Source: Typha latifolia (taxonomy: Eukaryota > Streptophyta > Magnoliopsida > Poales > Typhaceae). Taken from it: a stretch of DNA of 64,000 nucleotides. The notes beneath the pieces are model-generated. The model was not told the origin of the DNA and did no database searches. It saw only the letters and a program-made list of their open reading frames with translations. The position numbers were made by a program, and so were the translations under genes. Of this stretch, positions 54,950 to 64,000 are shown one piece after another; within the stretch, counting starts at the first letter, position 1, and every line of letters begins with the position of its first letter. The stretch lies in the NCBI GenBank assembly GCA_019914945.1, contig CM034112.1, positions 6,022,001 through 6,086,000 on the forward strand, in the 5' to 3' direction.

Positions 54950-55472
54950 CCACGCTTCCCCCACCTTGCCCTCAAGTTGTATAGTCGGGGAAACGCTCCA
55001 AGATATCAGTCTCCAACTTCCATATCGCCTCATCGGATGGCTTGCCAAGCCACTCAACTAGAATCTCTATCTCCAATCTGGTACCATGTCGTTGTTGGCG
55101 TCTAGCAAGTACTCGAACTGGCTCTACAATCTCTATCTCCTCCAATGGCTCTGGTAGAACCGATCCAACAATCTAATGATCTCCAATGCGCTCTCTCAGC
55201 AATGAAACATGAAAATCAGGATGCACTCTCGACCCTTTTGACAGCTCTAAACGATATGCAATGGGACCAATATGCTCCAACACCCGAAACAAACCAAAGT
55301 AGCAATGTGCTAACTTTTAGTTTCGCATCGGACGTAAGGTCACATGTCGATATGGTTGCACCCTCACAAATACCCAATTACTGATGTCAAACTCCTGCTC
55401 CCAATGGCTACGATCATAAACTTGCTTCATGCGGTTTTGAGCAAGTTTAAGATGAGCACGCAACCTCCTCAA
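54950..55472 (-). pseudogene. Integrase tail and chromodomain of the nested chromovirus
   Basis: The minus strand reads RRLRAHLKLAQNRMKQVYDRS, then WVFVRVQPYRHVTLRPM, FRVLEHIGPIAYRLEL, HPDFHVSLLRERIGDH, EPLEEIEIVEPVRVLARRQ, and the chromodomain EIEILVEWLGKPSDEAIWKLE. The end is ILERFPDYTT and a stop, followed by a G-rich polypurine-like tract (about 54945-54975) before the LTR. The chromodomain reads methylated histone tails and directs integration. The same words occur at 61105-61600 on the + strand. Homology begins abruptly at 55472, where hAT sequence starts. Confidence 0.88.
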
Positions 55473-57690
55473 TAAAAGGGAGACTTTAGGGCTTTTCTAA
55501 GCATCTCTCTTATATATGAGGAAACCCTAGGAGTCACCAAAGAGAAGAGAGGAGATCCTCCCCATAAACCAAGGTCTTACCACTATTGAAGCTTGAAGAA
55601 GACCTTGAGGAGCCATCAAGAAACGAGAAGAGAGAAGAGGAGAGATCTAAGGTTCCCATTTCGGCTGATCCCACGAATCGGTCCTATCCTTGCCGGTTTC
55701 GACTAGGGTATAGGCCATTTCAGGGGCTTCCGCCGGTACCTAACCCGTTTCGAATGGGATTGGTCGTTTATTCAGCCCTATCCTGGCTGAAACTAGTCGA
55801 TTGGTTGGTTTCGGCTGATACACGATCCGTTTCAGACGGGATCGGCCGATCCCACCCGTACAAATGACCGATCTCGCCCGAAATAGGCGGGAACGGGTTA
55901 GTTCCGACCTGGGGGTGCCTCTTTCTCTCTTTTCCCTCTCTTTTCTTTCTTTCTCTTTCTCTTTCTCTTCTTTCTCACCTCTTCCACCGGCGACCAAGAC
56001 CTCCGACAACATTCTCCGATGACCTCGACCTCCAACGACCTTGGGTGAGTTTTTTTATATTTTTTTTCAATTTTTAATTCCTCTCTCTTTCTCTTCCTCC
56101 ATCGAGTAGAGAATATTAATGACCTCTACTGTTGCTGCGGTGAAGCAGTAGCAGGTGCTGTTGCGGACCTACTGCTGAGTGCTGAGAACTTGAGAGAGAG
56201 AGAGAGAGGGAGGGAAGAAGTAAAGAAAAAATTAGAAAAAAAAATTACGAGGGTTTTATTTCTTAAATTTTAAATTATTTTATATTTTATATTGATTTTT
56301 GTTTATGTTTACTTACAAAGATGTAGTAAAAGACAAAAAATACTAATGACTCTAAAAAAAAAGTCATATGATACTGAGTTTGGATGACAACATTGCAGCA
56401 CTATTGATCCAGATAAAAGATGTGTTAAATGCAATTGGTGTGGAAAGAAAATGAGTGGTGGTGTCAGTTTGCACTCACGTGTCCGTGGAAGTTAGAAAAC
56501 AAATGTTGACCCATCTAATTGGCAAAATAAAAGATAAATAATCTATACAATAGAAAGTTAATGGTTTGTGAAGAATTAATGCATAATTCTATATACATTG
56601 ATGATGATAGTAGTGAGCAAAGTGGAGAGGATGATGAGGAGAGACATATGAGGAATGCAATGAAAGAGAATAAAAATATGCATAGAGAGAAAGAAAAGAT
56701 GAGATAAACAGTAGTGGTAGCTTTCAAAGATCTAGATCAATTTATATATAGGGAGAAAGAGAATATGGAGGCAGCAATTTTACACTTAGGACTCATAGTG
56801 TTACAGCGGAGTTTAAAAATATTGGACCAATGAATACATATCTTCAGAAAAAAAAGGGATAGTATACAAACTGCTATCAAGCAGCTCTCAAAAAAAATTA
56901 AAAATGCAAAAAAACACATTGGTAGGGTTATCTTTAAAAATTTCTTTTACAACCATTTTTTTTAAAATGTAGTTGATAGTCCTTATCACACTCTATAATT
57001 AGTAGGGTTTGGTGTACTACTAAATATCTTGACTCAGAGATAGATAAGCTTCGTATGTTGAGACATTTAAAGAAAATTGTGATGAATTTAATTATATACT
57101 GATGTGTGATGGATGGAGTACACAAAATAGAAAAAATATAATTAATTCTTAGTCTACTTGGGCATGGGGACAATATTTCTAAAGTTTGTGGATATTACTC
57201 CTCATTTCAAATATACAGATTATATTTGTTAGTTGATGGATGAGGTGGTACGAAAAATAAGTAAAAAAAGAGTAGTCCAAGTGCTTACTAATAATAGGGC
57301 AAATTATAAAGCTATTGAAAATTTACTTATGATAAAAAGACCTCATTTATATTGAACGCCAAGCTGCATATTGTATTGATCTAATATTAGCGATATTATA
57401 AAAGAGCTTGAAATTAACATGGTCATACATGAAGATCATAGGTGGACATATTTTATATATAACCATGGTTGGGTTCTTAATTTACTTAGACAAATGACTG
57501 GTGGTAAGGAGATCATTAAATCCGGCGTCACTAGATTTGCCATTTATTTTTTAGCCTTGGCGAGCATCATGCATTACAAGAATGATATTATGTAGATGTT
57601 TATATCACATGAGTGGTCTATAAGAATTAAGAATATAAAACTTAGAGATAAATCTTTAGGTAAAACTTTGAAGAACATGGTTCTTAGAAA
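55473..57690 (+). pseudogene. Decayed hAT transposon inside the nested chromovirus
   Basis: A BED-type zinc finger relic reads DPDKRCVKCNWCGKKMSGG (about 56409-56465). A DUF659-type transposase part follows: LMDEVVRKISKKRVVQVLTNN, MIKRPHLY, YFIYNHGWVLNLLRQMTGG, EIIKSGVTRFAIYFLALASI, FISHEWSI (57232-57660). The C-terminal hAT dimerisation part is absent and many stops are present. The left 860 bases (55473-56330) hold repeated CGGCTGATCCC/GATCGGCCGATCCC words, perhaps the element's left end. Its arrival coincides with loss of the host RT and RNase H. Confidence 0.8.
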
Positions 57691-58120
57691 TCAAATGTGA
57701 CGGGTCCCAAACTCTGTAACCACTGTGTACTAGGGACAATGTGCACTCCTCGCAGTGCAAATGGATACAAGTCTACAATAATGTCATGTCCTTGCACCCG
57801 TATACCAACCTGACGACAGAAGCTCTCCGCCTTAAGCTTCGTGCCGTCTCTAATGGCAACGTCAAATCTCATGATCGGTTTGGCATCCAAACCTAATCTC
57901 CTCACTAACCCCTCGTGTAGAAAGTTGTGTGTACTCCCCAAATCGATGAGGATGTGCACACAATGATTTCCAACAAGTCTGTCGACTTGTAACATCCTTG
58001 GCGCGGAAGTACCCGAATATGCATTCATCGATATTTCATCTTGGATATCTTCCTCCACACTCTCCTCAACGGTCTCCTCATGGACCTCCTCTGGACACTC
58101 TCCATCATCAGCAACCCCAT
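57684..58120 (-). pseudogene. Protease of the nested chromovirus
   Basis: The minus-strand frame (57684-58058) reads MLQVDRLVGNHCVHILIDLGSTHNFLHEGLVRRLGL, where IDSG is expected at the active site (here Asp-Leu-Gly). It continues VGIRVQGHDIIVDLYPFALRGVHIVPSTQWLQSLGPVTFDF and stops where hAT sequence begins. An acidic Glu/Asp-rich linker (58059-58120) joins it to gag. A decayed but similar protease end lies at 63830-64000. Confidence 0.85.
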
Positions 58121-59520
58121 CCTCCTCGATCGATAAGCATCACACTCCCGATCGATTTAGAACACCGATGACCGAGGGTGAAACGCTTATCACATCGAAA
58201 GTAAAGGCCCTTCGCTCTTCGCTCCTCCACCTAGGCAGGTATGAGAGTTCGAATAGGGGGTCTTGTGCCTCCTCTAACATCGGAAGATCTCAAAGGTGGT
58301 CGTGGTCTAGTACTCGCAGTCGCTGTTTTTGAAGCCGCAGAATTTCTAGCTGGCATTCTAGGTGCAAACCATCCGTCTCGGTTGCCCCAATCTGTTTTCG
58401 CTGCCATCTTTAGAGCCCTATACTTTTGTTCCATCCTCGCGGCCTTCTCAAAGGACTCCTCAAGAGTAGTAGGACATAGAGCACGAATATCCGCTTGTAC
58501 CTCATCCCGCAACCCTAAAATAAGTATACTCATCAATGTCCGTTCGGACCACGGTGGCTCACAACGACTACTAACTTTATCAAACTCAGCTTGGTACTCC
58601 AATACGGTTGTCCTCTGAACCATCTTGCTTAATGTGGCAGCAAAATCTTTAAATGTCACTGTCCCAAATTTGCGTGTAATCCTCCTACAAAAATTAGCTC
58701 ATCCGGTAAATCCACCACCACGAATAACCGATCTATACCAATACAATGCCGTTCTTTGGAGGTGAAAGCTTGCCATCTATACCTTTGCGTCTTCCACTGT
58801 ACCTTAACCATCAAAATATTGTTCAACTTGAAACACCCAATTTGTTGGATCATCACCTTAGAATTTTGGAAAATTAAAGCGTGCGGTTCTCCACCGAATT
58901 GTATTGTCAGGTTTGCGAAATATCCTTGGTTCAGGTCTAAACCTTTGTGCAAGTTGATCCCCTTCTCTAAATCTTCGAGCACGTCCATCACCATCTCCAA
59001 AGGGATCAACTTCATTCTCAAAGTGCCATCCTCCTCATCAACGAAGCGCATCGGTGTCGCACGCCTCTCGGGTTCCACCACCGTTGTTTGGGTTTTACAA
59101 CGGAGGTAGGGAATGATGTGTAGGCATTGGTAAGAGGGGATCATTGACACTCACATGACGCACCTGGACCTGTGGGGTATCAGTTCGATGAGGTCCCATC
59201 GCTGGTCCTTCTTGAAACTCCGATCGCCATCAAGAAGATAATGAATCAAATCGGTTTTTGACATATTCCTTGAAATCATTGTGATCCTTTTGAATTGAGT
59301 CAACTCTATGCATCAATGTATGTAACATGCCCCTAAGTTCATCTATATTCGCACTCATGGACGTTGGTTGACTCGGTCCTGCCGTGGTCATTCCAAAGGA
59401 ATCGACCTCACGATTAGGGTCATCGTGGATTGAGTTTTCCCTTGTCGTTGTGCTCTCCATATGTCCCCTTGTTGATGTCATCTTCCTTGTTTCAACCATT
59501 AATAGAGGTCTGAGGTTCGT
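58121..59520 (-). pseudogene. Gag of the nested chromovirus
   Basis: The minus strand reads KLASEKTNLRPLLMVETRKM, then ELRGMLHTLMHRVDSIQKDHNDFKEYVKNRFDSLSS (59230-59595 frame), a Pro-rich spacer, VVEPERRATPMRFVDEEDGT, and LPDELIFVGGLHANLGQ. After a frame change it reads TFKDFAATLSKMVQRTTVLEYQAEFDKVSSRCEP and LILGLRDEVQADIRALCPTTLEESFEKAARMEQKYRALK (58231-58659). A Cys/His knuckle is expected after ALRPP...PIRTLIPA but stops intervene (58121-58230). At least two frameshifts. It is the best gag copy here and guided recognition of the fragments at 2353-3231 and 3933-4381. Confidence 0.88.
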
Positions 59521-59534
59521 CTTCTCTGATGCCA
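59521..59534 (-). other. Primer binding site of the nested chromovirus
   Basis: On the minus strand, TGGCATCAGAGAAG (one mismatch in the first 11 to the tRNA-iMet complement), three bases past the LTR end. Confidence 0.75.
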
Positions 59535-59537
59535 ATT

Positions 59538-60456
59538 TAATAAGCTCTGATACTAATGATGAGCTTTGATACCGCTTGATAGGCTCTAATATCACTTGTT
59601 AAGATCTAGAACCAAAGATAAGCTACGCGACTATTCCTTTAAGATTTGAATGTATTATAAGAATCAATCAGCGCAATCGTGGAAAATTATTCGTTAGATG
59701 TTCTTCTGTAGTCAAAAAATTACAACACTAATTAGGTTAGATCCGTAACTCCTTGATCTACAACTTTTTTATTTACGCCCTTTGTATATTTGAACTACAA
59801 CTGGGACGAAAACACGGAATAACGTGGTTGATGGTGGTGGTGATAGGTGGAGTGGATGTTAGGGTTATGGATGGGTATGGAGATGAAGATGGATGGTGGA
59901 TGTGATTTAGGGATTTAGACAAAGGGAATGAAGTGGTCGAGATCCCAAAGAAGAAGGGTGGCTCGATAGCCGAGGGAGATTAGAAGTTAGGAGAATCCTT
60001 GCCAACAATAGAGGTGGAATGATGGTAAAGAGGGAGGAGGGAGAAGTCTAGAGAGAAGATAGAAGGAAAGAAATCAATAATCCAATTGCATACTGAAGTT
60101 GGCTGCCATCCACATATATATAGAGGCTAGCCAATAAGTCCTAAAACAATATGAAACCCTAATTCTAGAACTTTCCTATCGATCACATTCGAATGTGTCC
60201 GATTGTGTTCGAACGCACCAAAAGACATTCTCTGTATGTGCAAACGCGATGTAGGCGTTCGAATACGAGCGTTCGAACTTGCTCGACCATGTTCGAACGC
60301 ACAATATGCGTTCTTTGCATTAGCGAACCTGATGTAGGCATTTGCAACAGCGTTCGAACGCAACCCCACCTGCATTCGAATGCGACCTACAAGAATTTTA
60401 TTTTAATGAAAATAAATACCTAATACAATAAGAAATGATCCTAACTAAGTGTATCA
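59538..60456 (-). mobile_element. 5' LTR of the nested chromovirus
   Basis: On the minus strand it starts TGATACACTTAGTTAGG (60456) and ends GCTTATTA (59538). It has a TTCGAA-word cluster at 60185-60385. Its end holds three degenerate primer-site-like words near 59544, 59563 and 59583, the same array as in the 3' LTR. Length is 919 bases; the 3' LTR is longer because of its 369-bp duplication. Confidence 0.88.
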
Positions 60457-60461
60457 GATTG

Positions 60462-61600
60462 AGGCTGGATGTGAGTAGTTTTGTCTATGCTTGTGAAGGC
60501 TAAGGCAACCACATTGAAATTGGCCGGATTACTTTAGTCTTTACCTATATCGGACCATGTTTGGGAAGATATTTCTATGGATTTAATAGAGGGTCTTCCA
60601 TTGGTACGTGGTTATTCTGTTATCTTTGTGGTGATTGATAGATTGAGCAAGTATGCGCACTTTTTGGCATTGTCATATTCGTTTTCAGCCAAGTCGGTGG
60701 CTGAAGATATTGCTCAGTTATATGGTATGCCACGCACAATTGTCTTAGATCGTGATCGTGTATTTATGAGCGACTTTTGGACGGAGTTTTTCAGATTGTA
60801 GGGGACTCGATTGAACTTCAGTTGGCCTACTATCCACAAACGGATGGCCAAACTCAGGTGGTCAATCAAGGCATTGAGCAGTACTTGAGGTGCTTTGTTG
60901 GAGAGATGCCGAGATGATGGTTGGAGTTCTTACCATGGGCGGAGTGGTTCTACAACACCGCCTACCATAGCAACATTGGCATGACTTTATTTGAGGTGGT
61001 GTATGGACGCACGGCTCCGACGTTACGCGCTTATGATCCAGTGGCATCGGCAGATCAAACGGAGGTGGACTTAGCATTGATAGATAGGGATGCCACATTA
61101 AGGAGGTTGCGTGCTCATCTTAAACTTGCTCAAAATTGCATGAAGCAAGTTTATGATCGCAGTCATAGGGAGCAGGAGTTCGACATCAACAGTTGGGTGT
61201 TTGTGAGGGTGCAACCGTATCGATAGGTGACCTTGCGTCCGATGCGTAATCAAAAGTTAGCTCATTGCTACTTTGGTCTGTTCCGGGTATTAGAGCGTAT
61301 TGGACCGGTTGCATATCATTTGGAACTACCGAAGGGGTGAGAGTGCATCATATCTTCCATGTTTTATTGCTGAGGGAGCGGATTGGAGATCATGAGGTCG
61401 TTGAATCAGTTCTACCGGAGCCATTGGAGGATATAGAGATCGTAGAGCCATTGGAGGATATAGAGTTCGTGTACTTGCTAGGCACCGATGATGATGTGGT
61501 ACTAGATTGGAGATAGAGATTCTAGTCGAATGGATTGACAACCATCCAATGAGGCAACATGCGAGTTGGAGACTGATATCTTGGAGCGTTTCCCCGACTC
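60462..61600 (+). pseudogene. Gypsy chromovirus integrase core, tail and chromodomain (continues 52919-53749)
   Basis: The frame resumes with RLDVSSFVYACE (end of the HHCC finger), then MDLIEGLPLVRGYSVIFVVIDRLSKYAHF (first catalytic Asp), MPRTIVLDRDRVFMSDFWTEFF (second Asp), a stop at 60801 and a frame change, then WLEFLPWAEWFYNTAYHSNIGM, EVVYGRTAPTLRAYDPVAS, LRRLRAHLKLAQNCMKQVYDRS and, after more shifts, HHIFHVLLLRERIGDHEVVESVLPEPLEDIEIVEPLEDIEF. The chromodomain (EIEILVEW, about 61509-61535) is frameshifted. An in-frame duplication of EPLEDIE is seen near 61425-61465. Broken, but easily recognised. Confidence 0.88.
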
Positions 61601-61601
61601 T

Positions 61602-62020
61602 TCACCATCCTTCCACCTCTATCGTTGGCAAGGTTTCTCCTAACTTCTAATCTCCCTCGACTGTCGAGCCACCCCTCTTCTTTGGGATCTCAACCACTTC
61701 ATTCCCTTCATCTATATCCCTTAATCACATCCACCATCCACTTTCATCTGCATACCCATCCATAACCCTAACATCCACTCCACCCGTCACTACCACCATC
61801 ACCCATGTTATCTCATATTTATGTCCCCAGTTTCGTTCGAATCTGGGAAGGGCATAAATACTACAGTTGTAGATCAGGAAGTTACGAATTTAATCTACTT
61901 GGTTTCGTAATTTTCTTACTATAGAAGAATATCTGACGAATATTTTCCCAAGGTTGCGCGGACTACTTTATACTATAAATTCATATCTTAAGGGAATTAT
62001 TTCGCAGCTGACCTTTTGGT
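61602..62020 (+). mobile_element. Partial LTR of the + strand chromovirus
   Basis: Same LTR family as 53750-54944, in opposite orientation: GGCAAGGTTTCTCCTAACTTC, the CT-rich CATCCACCATCC part, and TGACGAATATTTTCCCAAGG, then a decayed end to about 62020. The LTR start, TTCGAA cluster and polypurine tract are missing, so the chromodomain is joined directly to LTR sequence near 61600. Confidence 0.75.
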
Positions 62021-63500
62021 ACAAGAATCCATCATGTTGGTTAGTGAAGAGGGAGGATGGAGGAGTTTTAACCATCAACTAAGATGAGTGGGAAGAGAGA
62101 GATAAGGGCAAAAGCCAATTAATCCTTCATTGCTGCCTTCCTTCCTAAGATACGAATTGTAAGACCCTATTTATATAGAATAAAACATAAGTCCTAAACA
62201 ACTAATAAACTTAGATAAACCAGTCATCCTTATTCTTCATGGAATATTTTTTTATTTCGCTACAAGTAGAGTTTGAATTCGAGGAAACTCTAAATACAAA
62301 TAGTCTAGATCAGGTTGTCACCGATCTTATCTAGTGGTTTCATACTATTTAGACGTCTGAGGAATATCTTCTGATTGTTTTCCAAAATTACACAACGTTG
62401 GATTTAGTTAATTACGTAAAATACTAACCTACTAAGACTCTAACTAAACTATAAAAACAGGTAATATAAATAGATTCAATCAATTGTGCCCAATATCCTA
62501 TTGATATGATCCGAGCTAACCCTGTTTGTATCGATCCAACATTCTTCTGACCACCTTATCCTCAAGGTGTCCATGGTGGTTTCCAAACCTTTCATAGTTG
62601 GCGAATATTTTTTCTAACATCTAAGCCAAGTTTAAGAGTGCATAACTTGTGGAGGAGGCTATGAATGTGTCCCGCTAGTTGGTGCTCAACCAATTATTTC
62701 AATGCTTGGACTAGACTCACTCACAATCCAATGTGGAGTCAAATCTAGTCTAGGCCTCATGCATGGGCTGACTAATTTGGGCTTTTGCATGCCACTTATA
62801 GGTCAATACATTGGATCGTCAAGATCTACCCACGGTTCATCTTTCCCATGGTGTGGTTTGATGTATTCCGCCCATGGATCGTCCTCCTCGAATTGGCTAA
62901 CTACCTACGTAGTTTTAGCCACTGTTGCCATAGCTTATTTGGTTTGGTGGGTTCGCTAGGATGGGTCAGTATTTTCATCATGGTGGCTCTAGGTGGAGGA
63001 CTTGGTGTTGCAGCCTTGACCAATAACATCTGCTAGGAGCACCATCATCTGTTCTTGTGACGCCGTAGCCGCTTCTCGATTCGTTTGCCTCCCTTCTCGA
63101 TCTGCCCGGATCTCCTCAATCAAGTGGGAGGAGTATTAAGTCCATAGAGACTTGCCTATCCTCCAACTAAGGCCTATCGAGGTGGTACAATTAACTCCTA
63201 TTTTCAATTTTGTGAGATGTTCACCGTTTTACCAAGAATAGTAAAATGCTAAACTGATAAGCATTTGATTTAGAGCAATAGTAAATTAGACCCCTTTTGA
63301 TAATTAGTTTCAGGAGTAATCCATTTTGATAAATTAAATTTAAACACTACAATTTTCTTTTTCTTTTTCTTTTTCTTTTTCTAAAGTGAAAATTTACAAC
63401 AGTACTAGTTTGGTCAAAAACTCATCATTTGTTGCCCAGTCTGCACTAATTTACTAAAGTAGGGGTACAACTTAAAAACATGAATCCACTGGTATCAGCC
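62021..63500 (-). mobile_element. Mosaic of decayed gypsy sequence
   Basis: On the minus strand, 63130-62690 contains a gag-start-like reading: LIEEIRADREGRQTNREAAT, then QMMVLLADVIGQG, then FEEDDPWAEYIKPHHGKDEPW, resembling the acidic part of the gag at 2750-2800. At about 62545 a TGTTGGATCGATAC word following CCTTGAGGATAAGGTGG could be the start of a minus-strand LTR after a pol end. No continuous element could be reconstructed. The + strand open frames at 62702-63036 are shadows. Confidence 0.45.
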
Positions 63501-63519
63501 AATCAGTCACTACCACATC

Positions 63520-64000
63520 AGCTACATTCAATTGGTAGTCGTGACGCTGACCCCGTTCCCCTTCATCTCCCACGTCGCCTCATCGATGATCCACCTAAGT
63601 CACTCCACTAGAAACTCCTTCTTCACACTCTAGTGGTAATCCCTTCGACTCCTCAAAGAGGACCAAAAACTCCTCTGGTCGACGAGCTAAACCATCATCT
63701 ACACCTACCTGGTGTGTCTCCTTAGGCTCGGTAGGAGCCAACTGCATTAAATGGGCCTAGTGAGTAATGCTCGATAAGGCTTTAAGTGGCTGCAATGCTG
63801 CTCCCTGATGTGGTCAAATGCCATCAAGCCGCACTCTCCTGCCTTTGTGCTTGAAGGTAAGGCACATCTCACCAATATCAAAAGTGACTAGCCCCAAGCT
63901 CTACAGCCACTATGTCTCCAAGATGACGTCAGCTCTCCGGAGTGCAATAGGATACAAGTCTATGACAAAGGAATGCCCTTGGATTTGCACCTAAATATCA
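63520..64000 (-). pseudogene. Gypsy protease end fused to a chromodomain fragment
   Basis: From the window end leftward on the minus strand: VQIQGHSFVIDLYPIALRRAD, then SLGLVTFDIGEMCLTFKHKG, the C-terminal protease region as at 57684-57800. A spacer with LARRPEEFLVLFEESKG follows, then in another frame SVKKEFLVE, a stop, LRWIIDEATWEMKG, a chromodomain-like word comparable to EILVEWLGKPSDEAIWKLE. RT, RNase H and integrase are absent between them. The fragment continues beyond the window. Confidence 0.65.

Larger units (their letters stand above)
53745..60461 (-). mobile_element. Nested gypsy chromovirus, minus strand, with gattg target duplication
   Basis: Identical gattg at 53745-53749 and 60457-60461 flanks the element (53750-60456). 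It has both LTRs, primer site, gag, protease, integrase tail and chromodomain on the minus strand. RT, RNase H and most of integrase are missing and replaced by a decayed hAT element (about 55473-57690). The integrase tail and LTRs are of the same family as the + strand host element into which it inserted. Confidence 0.9.

Noticed and set aside
58241..58618. 125-codon + strand frame
   Set aside because: Shadow of the minus-strand gag, which has clear family words.
62502..63497. A minus-strand LTR bounded by TGATACC and GATCATATCA
   Set aside because: The interior contains gag-start-like coding words, and no matching target duplication flanks it.

Overview
This is nuclear DNA from a flowering plant. 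The only recognisable host gene is a five-exon casein kinase II regulatory (beta) subunit gene, CKB-type, on the + strand (coding exons between 33517 and 42943, 288 residues). It has plant GT-AG introns and a plant-type N-terminal extension. Almost everything else is transposable-element DNA: Ty3/gypsy elements (chromovirus and Athila-like), one copia-type non-autonomous LTR element, hAT and Mutator-type DNA elements, MITEs, minisatellites and AT-rich intergenic repeats. I cannot fix the species or decide between monocot and dicot from this sequence.

Left block (1-30782): a mosaic of nested retrotransposons. A decayed LTR, primer binding site and gag (about 1490-3231) are followed by a second LTR/gag fragment (3232-4381). 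A Tekay/Del-like chromovirus (4382-11869) then carries a broken gag-protease-RT-RNase H-integrase-chromodomain reading frame. From 11870 to 30782 an Athila-like element lies on the minus strand (its LTR at 29333-30782, tRNA-Asp type primer site at 29306-29323, then gag, protease and RT running leftward). It has been split by a gypsy element at 12060-24027 (perfect 5-bp target duplication atgaa) and by an LTR insertion at 25078-26101 (perfect duplication taaaa). The 12060-24027 element was itself split by a copia-type element at 19346-23399 that codes only a plant-transposon-type protein.

Middle block (30783-43300): a MITE-like inverted-repeat element (31273-32256), then the CKB gene. Intron 1 holds a hAT-type MITE with an 8-bp target duplication. 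The 6.1-kb intron 2 holds a Tourist-type MITE with a TTA duplication.

Right block (43300-64000): AT-rich repeats with an exact-looking 613-bp tandem duplication, a Mutator-like element with long terminal inverted repeats and a 9-bp duplication, and a 14-copy minisatellite of about 62 bp. A gypsy chromovirus on the + strand (52919-53749 continued at 60462-61600) has been split by a second member of the same family in opposite orientation (53750-60456, duplication gattg). That second member carries a decayed hAT transposase in place of its RT. The end is a mosaic of minus-strand gypsy fragments.

The most unusual signals are: (i) LTR 3' ends that carry three tandem copies of a tRNA-Met primer-binding-site-like word, each followed by a copy of the LTR terminus, in two LTR groups; and (ii) the palindromic word GCGTTCGAACGC, shared in clusters by several LTR groups including the copia-type element. 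No tRNA, rRNA or CRISPR locus was recognised.
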